Source: Gammaproteobacteria bacterium (GTDB lineage Bacteria; Pseudomonadota; Gammaproteobacteria; Steroidobacterales; Rariloculaceae). From it: a stretch of 64,000 bases of DNA. The notes under the pieces were generated by a model, which was not told where the DNA came from, did no database searches, and worked only from the letters and a program-made list of their open reading frames with translations. The position numbers and the translations under genes are program-made. The DNA lies in the NCBI GenBank assembly GCA_036381015.1, contig DASVDR010000029.1, positions 32,676 through 96,675 on the forward strand. Reading direction: 5' to 3'. Below, piece after piece: positions 43,379 to 53,500 of the stretch (within the stretch, counting starts at the first letter, position 1; each line of letters begins with the position of its first letter).

Positions 43379-43520
43379 AAATCGGCCGGCTCGTCGTCGC
43401 TCGACGGCCGTCCGATCACGGCTCGCAGGGGCCGAAGCTCGCGCGGAGACCTACCGCCGACGCCCGGCCATGGCACGCTTGTTGCACTTCCGGCTCAACT
43501 TTCGGCCCGAGGAGAATCGC

Positions 43521-43904
43521 ATGCAGCGTTGGGTGTCGAGCATCGCCGGATTCGCGCTCGTGTTTTTCGGAGGCGGGCCGCTCGGCGCCGTCGCGTTCGC
43601 TCAGGACGGCAGCCCTCGGCTACCGGTCGGCTTGACGCTCCTCGGCGCGGACGACGCGCCGTGTGACGGCGACCTGATGCTCGAGTCGGGCATTGGGGGC
43701 GGCGAGGGCTTGCACCGCGTCCGCGAAGGCCAGCACGCGGTCTTCGAGGTGGAGAGCCCGAACGTCGGCTGGATGTGTGTCGACGACGAATCGAGCTCGG
43801 ACACGATGGAGTGCCCCGAGGAGACCACGCACGTGCGCATCCTGCGCGCCGCCGACGATCCGGCGGTGCTGTTCGAGTGCTACGGGGTGAGCACGCGGCC
43901 GTAA
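43521..43904 (+). CDS. Secreted four-cysteine protein
   Basis: A 127-residue protein with a signal peptide ending near VAFAQ (about residue 28). The mature part is acidic and has exactly four cysteines (APCDG, WMCVD, MECPE, FECYG), enough for two disulfide bonds. No family is recognised. The ATG at 43521 has GAGGAGAA eight bases upstream. It follows the patatin gene by 142 bp. Confidence 0.7.
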   Translation: MQRWVSSIAGFALVFFGGGPLGAVAFAQDGSPRLPVGLTLLGADDAPCDGDLMLESGIGGGEGLHRVREGQHAVFEVESPNVGWMCVDDESSSDTMECPEETTHVRILRAADDPAVLFECYGVSTRP

Positions 43905-43918
43905 CGACGAGCGGCCGC
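43896..43918. terminator. GC-rich hairpin between convergent genes
   Basis: An inverted repeat, GCGGCCG and CGGCCGC around about eight bases, spans the stop codon of the secreted-protein gene and the gap before the convergent hydrolase stop. There is no T-tract, so a terminator role is only suggested. Confidence 0.3.
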
Positions 43919-43920
43919 CC

Positions 43921-44865
43921 TCAAGCCGCAAGGAACGGTAGCAGCTCCGCGAGCGTCTCCTGCGGGTGCGACTCGTGGAACGAGTGCCCGCCGGGCATCG
44001 CCTTGCCGGTGACGTTCGTGCCTTCCTCGCGCCAGATCCCGAGGACGTCGTAGAGCCGGCCCATCGTGCCGCGCTCGGCCCACAGCACGAGCAGCGGGCA
44101 TTGGATTTTCTTGTCCGAATCCGCCTCGTCGAGCTCGAGATCGATCGACGCCGATGCGCGATAGTCCTCGCACATCGCGTGCACCATGGCCGGATTCGAC
44201 AAGGCGCGGCGATACTCGGCGGACGCCGGCGAATTGCCGCGCCCGCCCCAGCGCTCGAGATCCGCATTGATGATGTTCTCGGGGAACGGCGCCGGCCGGA
44301 TGAACAGGAACCAGTGAAAGTATGCCTCGACGAATTCCTTCGTCAGATGGTTGTAGAGATAGTGAGCGGGCACGATGTCGAGCACGGCGGCCCTCTCGAC
44401 GCGCTCCGGATGATCGAGCGCCATGCGCCGGATCACGCGCCCGCCTCGATCGTGGCCGACCGCGCGGAAGCGCTCGAAGCCGAAATGCTGCATGACCTCG
44501 ATCTGATCCTGCGCCATCGCCCGCTTCGAGTAGTTGGCGTGATTCTCGCCGTCCTCGGGCTTGCTGCTGTCGCCGTAGCCGCGCAGGTCCGCGGCCACTA
44601 CCGTGTAGTGCTTCGCGAGCTCCGGCGCGCACGCGTGCCACGACGCGTGCGTCTGCGGCGCGCCGTGCAGCAGGAGCAGCGGCGGACCCTCGCCGCCGAT
44701 GACGCATTGGATCTCCGCGCCGCTCGTCTTCACGCGCTCGGTGCGAAAGCCGGGGAAGAGCCGCGCGTCGGCCGCCTCGGATTGCGCGGCCGCGGTCACG
44801 ACCCGCGCAGCCGTCCATGCGGCCGCGACCGTGGCGGCGCCCTTCAAGAGATCACGTCGGTCCAT
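43921..44865 (-). CDS. Tat-exported alpha/beta hydrolase (haloacetate dehalogenase-like)
   Basis: A 314-residue hydrolase. A twin-arginine signal (RRDLLKGAA) precedes the fold. The oxyanion motif is LLHGAPQT, the nucleophile is the aspartate in GHDRGGRV, and the catalytic histidine is in GGHSFHES. The aspartate nucleophile and DLRGYGDSSKP are the signature of fluoroacetate dehalogenases and epoxide hydrolases, so C-halogen or epoxide hydrolysis is likely. I chose the ATG at 44865 with GAGGAGG upstream. It is the last gene of an operon with DUF1552 and DUF1592 genes (16-bp gap). Confidence 0.88.
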   Translation of the reverse strand: MDRRDLLKGAATVAAAWTAARVVTAAAQSEAADARLFPGFRTERVKTSGAEIQCVIGGEGPPLLLLHGAPQTHASWHACAPELAKHYTVVAADLRGYGDSSKPEDGENHANYSKRAMAQDQIEVMQHFGFERFRAVGHDRGGRVIRRMALDHPERVERAAVLDIVPAHYLYNHLTKEFVEAYFHWFLFIRPAPFPENIINADLERWGGRGNSPASAEYRRALSNPAMVHAMCEDYRASASIDLELDEADSDKKIQCPLLVLWAERGTMGRLYDVLGIWREEGTNVTGKAMPGGHSFHESHPQETLAELLPFLAA

Positions 44866-44881
44866 TCGAGCCTCCTCGAGC

Positions 44882-46225
44882 TCAAGCAGCGCCCCGCGGC
44901 GCGAGATCGAGCGTACCGGTGCTGTCGCCGAAGCGGTCGACGTCGACACCGACCGCCTGGAGCACCGTCACGAGCAGATTGCACATCGGCGTGTCCATCG
45001 GATACGCGACGTGCCGGCCCGCGGGGATCGTGCCGCAGAGCCGGCCGAACGTGAGGCACGGAATGTCCGAGTGCCGGTGCAGGTTTCCGTTGCCCATGCC
45101 GCCGCCGTAGACGATCAAGCTGTGATCGAGCAACGAGCCGTCGCCGTCCGGCGTAGCCGCGAGCTTCTCGACGAAGCGCGCGAAGACGGAGACGTTGTGC
45201 GTATCGATCCGCGATTTCAGCGCCATCATGTCCGGATCGTCCCTGTGATGCGACACGAGGTGATGCGCGCTCGGCACGCCGATCTGCGCATAGCTTCGGC
45301 CGCTCAGCTCGCGCGCGAAGATCATCGTGAAGACGCGCGTCATGTCGGTGCGGAACGCGAGGTGCTGGAGGTCGAACATCAGCGCCGCGTGCTCCTCGAA
45401 GGTCTCCGGGATGTCGGTGGGCCGCTCGGGGAGATCGACGGACTGCCCGCCGCGGGACTCCGCGTTGTGAATGCGGCGCTCGACGTCGCGGACGGAGTCG
45501 AGGTACTCGCGCATCTTCGACCGGTCGCCGGCGCCGAGGCGATTCGAGAGGCGCTCCGCCTCGTGCATCACGGAGTCGAGCAGGCTCGCGGTGTGCTCGA
45601 TGCGCGCCATGCGCTCGGCGCTCGTGCCGCCGTCGCCGAAGAGCCGCTCGAAGACGGCGCGCGGGTGGATCTCGGTGGCATTCGGCGTCGTCTCGTTCCG
45701 CCACGAAACCGTGTTGACGTAAAAGCAGTCGCCGGAGTCGCAGCTTCCTTCCTGGGGGACCTCGACGGTCAGCTCGAGCGAAAGGAGCGGCGTATCCCGT
45801 CCGATCTTGCGGGCCGCGACCTGATCTGCGCTCGTCGCGACCCGCACCTCGACACCGGGCCGCGTGCGGTCGTAGACGTGCACGCCGGTGAGCCATGCGG
45901 CGGAAGCGCGTGTGTGATCGCCCGAGCCGTCGCCTTTCGAGTCGGCCTCGAGGTGCGAGAGCCCGGTCAGCACGTTCATGTGGTCGCGGACCGCGGCCAG
46001 CGGCTTCAGGTTCGGCGGCAGCTCGAAGCCCGTGCCCGCCGTCCGCGGCTTCCAGTCGTCGTGGATGATGCCGTTGCCGATGTAGACGAAGCCGAGCCGC
46101 GGCACCGGCGGCGGCGCCTGTGCGAAGGCCGGCGTCATCGCGTCGAGCATCGGCAGCGCGAGCGTCGCGCCCGCGCCCCGCAGGAACGTGCGCCGGTCGA
46201 GCGCCTTGCGCGTAACGAATCTCAT
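44882..46225 (-). CDS. DUF1552 family protein, exported
   Basis: A 447-residue DUF1552 protein with a Tat-type signal (DRRTFLRGAGATLALPMLDA). The family motifs LGFVYIGNGIIHDDWKP, the SAHHLVSHH histidine cluster and LIVYGGGMGNGNLHRHSDIPCL are present. DUF1552 proteins are regularly encoded after DUF1592 cytochromes, as here (ATGA overlap), and probably form a periplasmic complex with them. No reaction is established. Confidence 0.92.
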   Translation of the reverse strand: MRFVTRKALDRRTFLRGAGATLALPMLDAMTPAFAQAPPPVPRLGFVYIGNGIIHDDWKPRTAGTGFELPPNLKPLAAVRDHMNVLTGLSHLEADSKGDGSGDHTRASAAWLTGVHVYDRTRPGVEVRVATSADQVAARKIGRDTPLLSLELTVEVPQEGSCDSGDCFYVNTVSWRNETTPNATEIHPRAVFERLFGDGGTSAERMARIEHTASLLDSVMHEAERLSNRLGAGDRSKMREYLDSVRDVERRIHNAESRGGQSVDLPERPTDIPETFEEHAALMFDLQHLAFRTDMTRVFTMIFARELSGRSYAQIGVPSAHHLVSHHRDDPDMMALKSRIDTHNVSVFARFVEKLAATPDGDGSLLDHSLIVYGGGMGNGNLHRHSDIPCLTFGRLCGTIPAGRHVAYPMDTPMCNLLVTVLQAVGVDVDRFGDSTGTLDLAPRGAA

Positions 46226-48636
46226 CGCCTCCCCTCCATATCCGCGGCCGCCGCGACGCGCTCGCCTGCGCGGGCGTTGCGCATGCGGAACGGCACGCTC
46301 TTCACGATCCCCTTCACGATCGACGCGAACGCATAGTCGTCGCGCGCCGCTTCGCGCACGATCCGGCGTACCGCCGGCGCATCGTAATACTGCACGTTCC
46401 GGCCGATCGCAAACATCAACAGCTTTTCGGTGAACGCCGCGGCGAAGCGCTCCGGGTCGCGCGTCAGGAATTGCTCGAGGCCCGCGAGGCCGTCGATCGG
46501 CGTGCCGTCCGGCAACGTGCTCGATGCGTCGATCGGCTGCCCGGCATCCGTGTCGCGCCACCGGCCCACGGCGTCGAAATTCTCGAGCGCGAAACCGATC
46601 GCGTCCATCCGGGCGTGGCAGGCCGCGCAGGCCGGATCCGCGCGGTGTCGCGCGAGCGCCTCGCGCATCGTCAGCGCCTTGCCCGCGGACGCATCTTCCG
46701 TGACGAGACTCGGCACGTTCGGCGGCGGCGGAGGCGGCGGCGACGCGAGCAGGTTCTCGAGGACGTACTTGCCGCGCAGCACCGGGGACGTGCGCGTCGG
46801 GTAGGACGTGAGCGCGAGGATGCCGCCCTTGCCGAGCAGACCCGCGCGCGGGCTGCCTTCGGGCAGCGTCACGCGCCGGAAGCGGCTGCCGCGGACGTTC
46901 GGGATGCCGTAGTGCTCGGCGAGCCTCTGGTTCACGAACGTGTAATCGGCCGAGAGCAGGTCCAGCACGCTGCGGTTCTCGCGAAAGATGCTGCCGACGA
47001 AGAGCTCGATTTCGCGTCGAAACGCTTCGCGCAGCGTCTCGTCGTAGTCCCGGAACAGGAAGAGGTCGGGATCCTTGGCCTCGAGGTCGTGCAGGAAAAG
47101 CCATTGCACGGCGAAATCCGTGACGAGCGATTCGGCGCGCGGGTCCGCGAGCATGCGCTCGACCTGCGCCTCGAGCACGGCGGGCTCGCCGAGCCGCCCC
47201 GCTTCCGCGAGATCGAGCAGCTCGTCGTCCGGAATGCTGCTCCACAGGAAGAACGAGAGCCGCGTCGCGAGCTCGAGATCGCTGACCGGGAACGCCTCTC
47301 CCGGCGTCACGCCGGGCGGCTCGACCTCGACGCGGTACAGGAATTGCGGGCTGACCAGCAGGCGCTCGAGCGCGAGCTGAATCCCCCGCTCGAAGCCGCC
47401 TTCGGCGCGGCCTGTCTCGAAAAACGGCAGCAGGTCGGCCAGATCGGCCTCGTCGACGGGGCGGCGGTAGGCGCGGCGCGCAAGCGTGCCGAGAATCCGC
47501 CGCGCGCACGGGAGCTCCGCCTCTGCGGTTTCCGGCCGGCAGACGAAGATCCGCGCGCGGCTCGGTGTGTCGCCCGGGCCCGCCGCATTGAAGGGTCCGC
47601 TGACCGTGACGCGCTCGACGTACGGAAGCGTTCCCCGGCTCCGGCGCCGCACGCGCAGCGTCGACTCGTCGAACGCCTGGGACCGCTCGACGAAGGTCAC
47701 GCCGACCTTCGCCGGACCGGCGGCGGCCGGAATGCGGAACTCGAGCGGCTCGGGCCGTCGCGGGACGCCCGGGCCCGACGGCGCGATCGTGGCCGCTGCG
47801 GCCCGCTGGCCGTCGATCAAGATCTCGAGCTCGTGCGGCTCGTCGCCGCGGCCCCCGACCTCGACCCGGACGGCATATTCCGCGTCGAGGGGGAAGTACG
47901 TCTCGATCAGCAGGCCGCCGCGTGTGCCGATCGGCAGGCCTTCGACGTGCCGGTCCTGCGGGTACTGCAACGGCGTCCGGTGCAGATTCACGAGCACGGG
48001 GGCGCTCGTGTCGCCGACCGCGAGCCGGCTGATCTTGCGGGCGGCATCGAAGTAGCGCTCGAGAATGCGCGGCGAGACGAAGAGAAGCTCGGCGATGTTG
48101 TCGAAGCCGCTGCTCGCGTTGTCGGCCGGCAGGAGGAGCTCGAAGTCGAGCTCGGCCGGAAGGTTGCCGAGGGCGAGGAGATCGCGCACCGCGTTGCGGT
48201 ACTGCGTGCGCGTGAGGCGGTGGAGCAGCGGCAAGTCGCCGGCGTTCGGGTGCGCGGCGGCGTGCGCATCGAGCGCCGACTCGAGGTAGCGGCGCATCGC
48301 CTCGTAAGTCGCCTCGTCCGGCCGCGGGCCTCCGGAGTCCGCCGGCGGCATCTCCCGGGCGGCGACTTTGCGTACGACTTTCTCCCACACTTCGGCGCGA
48401 TCGCCGACCTGATCGAACAGCGCGGGATCGAGCACGAGGTCGCCGGAACGCGTGACGGGATCGTGACAGTCGATGCAATAGCCGGCGACGGCGGCCCGCG
48501 TCACGGCGCCGTCGTCCTGGAAAAACCCCGCCCGGTGCGCGGCCCAGAAGCCGGCGGCGGTTACGAGCGCGAGCCCCGTGACGAGCCGGAAGCGTCTTCT
48601 CACGTTGCGAAGGAGGCCCGATCTCAGGCGAGACAA
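46222..48636 (-). CDS. DUF1587/DUF1592/DUF1588/DUF1585 c-type cytochrome
   Basis: A large exported protein with an N-terminal membrane anchor. A CxxCH haem site (CIDCH) lies just after it, then come DUF1587 (LTRTQYRNAVRDLLAL), DUF1595, DUF1592 (QLALERLLVSPQFLYRVE), DUF1588 with a second CxxCH (CAACHARMDAIGFALENFD), and DUF1585 (ERFAAAFTEKLLMFAIGR). The start is uncertain: TTG at 48636 has AGGTGG upstream and gives 804 residues, while GTG at 48603 gives 793. It heads the operon with DUF1552 and the hydrolase, and is divergent from the ankyrin gene. Confidence 0.9.
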   Translation of the reverse strand: MSRLRSGLLRNVRRRFRLVTGLALVTAAGFWAAHRAGFFQDDGAVTRAAVAGYCIDCHDPVTRSGDLVLDPALFDQVGDRAEVWEKVVRKVAAREMPPADSGGPRPDEATYEAMRRYLESALDAHAAAHPNAGDLPLLHRLTRTQYRNAVRDLLALGNLPAELDFELLLPADNASSGFDNIAELLFVSPRILERYFDAARKISRLAVGDTSAPVLVNLHRTPLQYPQDRHVEGLPIGTRGGLLIETYFPLDAEYAVRVEVGGRGDEPHELEILIDGQRAAAATIAPSGPGVPRRPEPLEFRIPAAAGPAKVGVTFVERSQAFDESTLRVRRRSRGTLPYVERVTVSGPFNAAGPGDTPSRARIFVCRPETAEAELPCARRILGTLARRAYRRPVDEADLADLLPFFETGRAEGGFERGIQLALERLLVSPQFLYRVEVEPPGVTPGEAFPVSDLELATRLSFFLWSSIPDDELLDLAEAGRLGEPAVLEAQVERMLADPRAESLVTDFAVQWLFLHDLEAKDPDLFLFRDYDETLREAFRREIELFVGSIFRENRSVLDLLSADYTFVNQRLAEHYGIPNVRGSRFRRVTLPEGSPRAGLLGKGGILALTSYPTRTSPVLRGKYVLENLLASPPPPPPPNVPSLVTEDASAGKALTMREALARHRADPACAACHARMDAIGFALENFDAVGRWRDTDAGQPIDASSTLPDGTPIDGLAGLEQFLTRDPERFAAAFTEKLLMFAIGRNVQYYDAPAVRRIVREAARDDYAFASIVKGIVKSVPFRMRNARAGERVAAAADMEGRR

Positions 48637-48722
48637 ATTCCCACCTATTGCTGCGACGAGTGCTATCCTGACTATAAACTCATCGTCGGAAGCGGTCGAG
48701 CAGCGAGGTGGGGCGTCGAGAG

Positions 48723-50318
48723 ATGCAACGCGAAACGAAACAGCTCGTTCGCCGGCTTGTGCGCTCTGTCTTCGCGCTCGGCGCATTGGTCGCCGCCGCG
48801 GCTTCGGCAGGCGAGCTGATCCAGGCCGTCGAGAGCGGTGACGGGCAAAGCGTGCGCGCGCTGCTCGAGGCGGGCGCTGCGCTCGACGAGGCGCAGGCGG
48901 ACGGCACCACCGCGCTGCACGTGGCCGCGCTTCGGGACGATCTCGAGATCGCCGATCTGCTCCTCGCGGCCGGGGCGGACGTTCACGCCGCGACGCGCTA
49001 CGGCGTGACACCGTTGGCGCTCGCCGCGGCGAACGGCAGCGCGCCGATGCTGCGCCGCCTGCTCGAGGCCGGCGCGGATCCGAACGAGACCTCGCGGGAA
49101 GGGCAAACCGCGCTGATGAGCGCGGCGCTGAACGGACGCATCGAAGCGCTCGACGTGCTGATCGCGCACGGCGCCGACGTCAATGCGGTCGAGCCGTTCC
49201 GCGGCCAGACTGCGCTGATGTGGGCGGCGGGCGCGGGGCAGGCGGCCGCCGTGGAGCGTCTCGTCGCTGCCGGCGCCGACGTCGCCGCTCGATCCCACGG
49301 CGGCTTCACGGCGCTTCTCTTCGCCGTGCGGGAGAACCGCATCGAGGCCGCACGCCAGCTGCTCGAGCACGGCGCGAACGTCGAGGACCATGCGCCGGAC
49401 GGCACCACGGCGCTCAACATGGCGGTCGTCAACGCCTATTACGACCTCGCCGCCATGCTGCTCGACTTCGGCGCCGATCCGAACGCCCCGGATCCGCGCG
49501 GCAGCGCGCTGCACACCGTCGCGTGGCTGCACAAGCCCGGGTCCACGTGGGACGCCGCAGCGCTCAGCGCCGAGCCCGAGACCGCGCCGCGGCCCACGGG
49601 CCGCGTCACCGCGCTCGAGCTCGCCCGCAAGCTCCTCGAGCACGGCGCCGACCCGAACATTCGCGCGCGCTTCGAGGAGCAGCGCTTCACGAAAGGTCTC
49701 GGCACGACGATGAACCCGCCCGGGCTCATGCTCGGCAGGCACTACCTCACGTACAACGGCGCCACGCCGTTCTACGTCGCGGCGCGCAACGGGGACTATC
49801 GCCTGATGGCGCTGCTCGCCGAGTTCGGCGCGGACGCGACGATCCCGAACGTCGGCGGCGTCACGCCGTTGATGGCCGCGGCCGGGCTCGATTACTACGA
49901 GGGCGAGACCCCGGGCCCGTTCGTCGGGGTGCCGGAAGCCGAGCGGCTCGAAGCGGTCAAGCTCGCGCTCGAGCTCGGCAACGACATCAACGCGCATACC
50001 GACTTCGGCGATTATCCGATGCTCGGCGGCCCGGAATTCACGCTGCTCACTTATCCGTTGAACTTCGACGACCTCGACGAGCTCGGCATGGGCGACCCGC
50101 GCTTCGACGGCATGACGGCGCTGCACGGCGCCGTCATCTCGAACCAGCCCTCGATCGTCCGGTATCTGATCGACCAAGGCGCGGACGTAAACGCAACAAA
50201 CACGCTCGGCTGGACGCCGCTGATGGTGGCCGAAGGGATCTTTCTCGCTAACGCGAAGAAGGAATTCCCGGCCGCGGCAGAGATGTTGAGGGAGGCCGAA
50301 GCGCTCGCCGCGCGGTGA
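48723..50318 (+). CDS. Exported ankyrin-repeat protein
   Basis: A 531-residue protein with a signal peptide (VFALGALVAAAASAG) followed by about ten ankyrin repeats of the form DGTTALHVAALRDDLEIADLLLAAGADV. The repeats in the middle (about 250-400) carry longer inserts (PKPGSTWDAAALS, PPGLMLGRHYLTYNG). Such exported ankyrin proteins often accompany the DUF1552/DUF1592 pair and may bind it or its substrate. The ATG at 48723 was chosen; a GTG at 48708 is possible. Divergent from the cytochrome operon with an 86-bp gap that has a TATAAA box. Confidence 0.9.
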   Translation: MQRETKQLVRRLVRSVFALGALVAAAASAGELIQAVESGDGQSVRALLEAGAALDEAQADGTTALHVAALRDDLEIADLLLAAGADVHAATRYGVTPLALAAANGSAPMLRRLLEAGADPNETSREGQTALMSAALNGRIEALDVLIAHGADVNAVEPFRGQTALMWAAGAGQAAAVERLVAAGADVAARSHGGFTALLFAVRENRIEAARQLLEHGANVEDHAPDGTTALNMAVVNAYYDLAAMLLDFGADPNAPDPRGSALHTVAWLHKPGSTWDAAALSAEPETAPRPTGRVTALELARKLLEHGADPNIRARFEEQRFTKGLGTTMNPPGLMLGRHYLTYNGATPFYVAARNGDYRLMALLAEFGADATIPNVGGVTPLMAAAGLDYYEGETPGPFVGVPEAERLEAVKLALELGNDINAHTDFGDYPMLGGPEFTLLTYPLNFDDLDELGMGDPRFDGMTALHGAVISNQPSIVRYLIDQGADVNATNTLGWTPLMVAEGIFLANAKKEFPAAAEMLREAEALAAR

Positions 50319-50375
50319 CGAAAAGCCCACAGCCCTCCCGCACTTCTTCACACCACTCGCGCTTTGCTCTTGAAC

Positions 50376-50382
50376 TAGAATC
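50376..50382 (+). promoter_or_regulatory. -10-like box TAGAATC before the TonB receptor gene
   Basis: TAGAATC 155 bases upstream of the receptor start, in the 219-bp gap. The same heptamer precedes several other genes in the window. No good -35 box is seen. Confidence 0.35.
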
Positions 50383-50537
50383 GGGGCGCACCGCCGGCGC
50401 GGTTCGCGGGAGCGGGCGCCGGCGCGACAGGTGCTCAGGGGGAATCGTGCGTTTCGAACGCGCCGCGGCATCGGCGGCGCGCGCATTCGCGGCTCGACAC
50501 GCCGAGGCCAGCAGGCTGCCGAGAAGGGGGGAATGTT

Positions 50538-53500
50538 GTGGCCAAGCAACGCAAAAGATCGAGGAAGGCTCTGACGATCGCGAGCTCGGGGCTCGCTGCG
50601 CTCGCCGCCGGCGAGTGCGCTCTCGGACAAGATTCCGCGCCCGCTTCGATCGAGGAGGTTACGGTCACCGGCTCGCGCATTCAGCGCGACGTCGGCTTCG
50701 CTTCGCCGGTCCCGGTCACGGCCGTCGCGCAGGAGGAGCTGACGATGTTCGAGCCCGGCCTCGGCGTGGCTCAGCAGCTCGAGAGCCTGCCGCAGTACTT
50801 CGGGAACGTGAGCTCCGACGACATCGCGGGCCGTGTCTCCGCCGACGTGGGTCAGAGCCAGCTGAACATGCGCGGCATGGGCGGCGAGCGAACGCTGGTG
50901 CTGCTCGACGGGTTGCGGATCGTGCCTTCCGATCGCCGCAGCTCGGTCAGCGTGGACTATCTGCCGAGCTCGCTGATCCGGCGCGTCGAGGTCGTCACGG
51001 GCGGAGCGTCGGCCGCGTACGGCGCGGACGCCGTGGCCGGCGTCACGAATTTCATCCTCGACCGTGACTTCACCGGGCTCGATTTCTCCGTGCGAACCGG
51101 CATGAACGAGTTCGGCGACGGCGAGTACACGCGCGGCTCGGTCACGTGGGGCGACGATCTCGGCGCCAACGATCGGCTGCACCTTTTCGGCACCGTCGAG
51201 GCGCGGGTCAACGACGGCTACCGGCGCGGCGAGCGCGGCGACGCGTATGCCGTCGACTGGGACAAGGAGCAGGGCTACGTCCTGAATCCGGAGTGGTTCC
51301 CCGGCGCGCCGCCCGGCATCCCGCAGCGGCTGACGATGGACTACGTGTACGACACGGACTTCTCGCCCACCGGATTGATTCGCCAGCCGGGCTTCTCGCT
51401 CGACCGCTACCAGTTCACGGAGGACGGCACCGGCGTCATTCCGTTCGAGGAAGCCGACTTCGTGTCGCTCCCCGGGCAGCCGGGCACGCAGCAATCGCAA
51501 GCCGGCCAACCCGGCGACTATCAGTACGATCTCTGGAAGCGCACGCATCCGCAGACCTTCGAGCGCGTCGGCGTCGAGCAGCAGACGGTCTTCCTCGGCA
51601 CCGACTTCCTGCTGAACGACACCACGACGCTGTGGGGGCATGCACTCTACGGCCGCACGAAGAACACCGTGGAGCCGACCACCTCGGGCGGCTCCGGAAC
51701 GTTTCTCGGGCACGCGGGTCTCGCGTTCATCACGGCCTTCCGTGAGAACCCGTTCCTGCCGGAGGAAGTGCGCGAGGCCATGGAAGCGGAGGGGCTCAAT
51801 TCGATTCGCGTCGATCAGCACGGCTATCTCGATTCCGACTGGGGCTATCAGGAACAGCCCGTCATCACGAACGAGCTGTGGTCGTGGACGATCGGCTTCG
51901 ACAAGGAGCTCGTCGGCGACTGGAATCTCCGCGGCGCGTTTCAGTACGGCGAGGCGAAGAAGCGCAACAAGAACAAGAACTGGGAGCGGCTCGACCGCTT
52001 CTATCTCGCGACGGACGCGGTCGAGGATCCGGAGAACCCCGGCGAGATCGTATGCCGCATCCAGCTCGTCGCGCGCGAGCTCGAGCGCCAGGGGCGCAAC
52101 CTCGAGGAGGAGCTGCATCAGTGGGCGCTCGAGAACACCTCGGTGTTCCACACCGACTCGCTCGAGCTCGATCCGTCCATCCCAAGTCCGATCGACTACC
52201 CGATCGCCGTCGACAGCATCGACGGCACGATCAGCGACTGCGTGCCGGTGAACATGTTCGGCAACGGTAACCAGTCCCAGGAAGCGATGGACTACATCTT
52301 CCCGGATCGGCACAAGGTCGGCGTCTCGCGGCAGAAGCAGCACTTCGCGGAGCTGCTCGCCACCGGCACGCTGGCCGAGGGATGGGCCGGCGCGATCGAA
52401 GGCGCGTTCGGCGCCACGTATCGGAAGGAATCGATCCATCAGTACATCGAGGACACGGCGATCGATCTCCTCGGCCCGATCTATAACGTCACGCTCGACG
52501 ACGGGACGGTCGCAATCCGCGGTATTGCGCCGTTCCTGCACGGCTCGGCGACGAACCTGCATCGCTTCTCGGACCAGCCGACGTTCAAGGGCGGCTTCGA
52601 CGTCTGGGAGGTGTTCACGGAGGAGGTCGTGCCGCTCTTCTCGACGGATAACGGGCGCTACGGCGAGCTCAGCGTGGCGGCGCGCTTTACGGACTACTCG
52701 CGCGCCGGCGAGAAAGTCGTCTGGAAAGGCGGCCTGAGCTTACAGCTCACGGAGGCTTTCCGCTTCCGCGGCACGTACTCGCACGACATCCGCGAGGGCT
52801 CGTTCGAGGAGCTGTTCGTGCAGCAGGGGCGCGGCACGGACGTCACCGATCCTTGGAACAACAACGAGAGCTATACCACGTTCAACCTGACGGGCGGCAA
52901 CCCGGATCTCGAGCCGGAGGAGGCCGACACGACGGTGGTCGGCTTCGTGTACCAGCCGACTCGCGTGCCCGGCCTGCAGCTCTCGGCGGACCGGTACGTC
53001 GTCGACCTGTCGTCCGCGATCGGCACGTTCGAGGAGCAGGAGATCGTGGATCAGTGCTTCGAGACGGGTGCCTTGTGCGATCGGGTCGAGCGCTCGCCCA
53101 CGACCGGCCGCATCAATCGGGTGAAGACGCTGTTCGTGAACATCGACGCGGCGAAGGTCAGCGGCTACGACTTCGAGGCCTCGTACCGAATCGAGCCGGA
53201 TTTCTTGAACAACCGCTCCGAAGCGCTGATGCTGCGTGCGTTCGCCGGCTACATGGACGAGAACTCGTCGACGCCGCTCGGCGGGACGAAGATCGATCAG
53301 GCCGGCAGCGCGAACCTGCCGAAGCGGACGTTGACCGCGACGGTGAGCTACAACGCCGGCAACTTCGGCATCAACCTCCAGCAGAACTGGCGCAGCCGCA
53401 CGAAGCGCAACATCTCGTGGGTCGAGGGCGTCGACGTCGACGACAACAGCGTGCCGTCCGTGAGCCTCACGAACCTCGGCGTGTTCTGGACCGGCGATAC

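Noticed and set aside
44882-48478. A single open frame of almost 1200 codons on the - strand that would fuse an arginine-rich region to DUF1552
   Set aside because: The first two thirds lie out of frame within the DUF1592 gene and show no family pattern. The real DUF1552 starts at 46225.
48672-52562. A 1296-codon open frame on the - strand antisense to the ankyrin and TonB genes
   Set aside because: It is the GC-rich mirror of two well-supported genes; its residue make-up is arginine- and histidine-rich with no domain.
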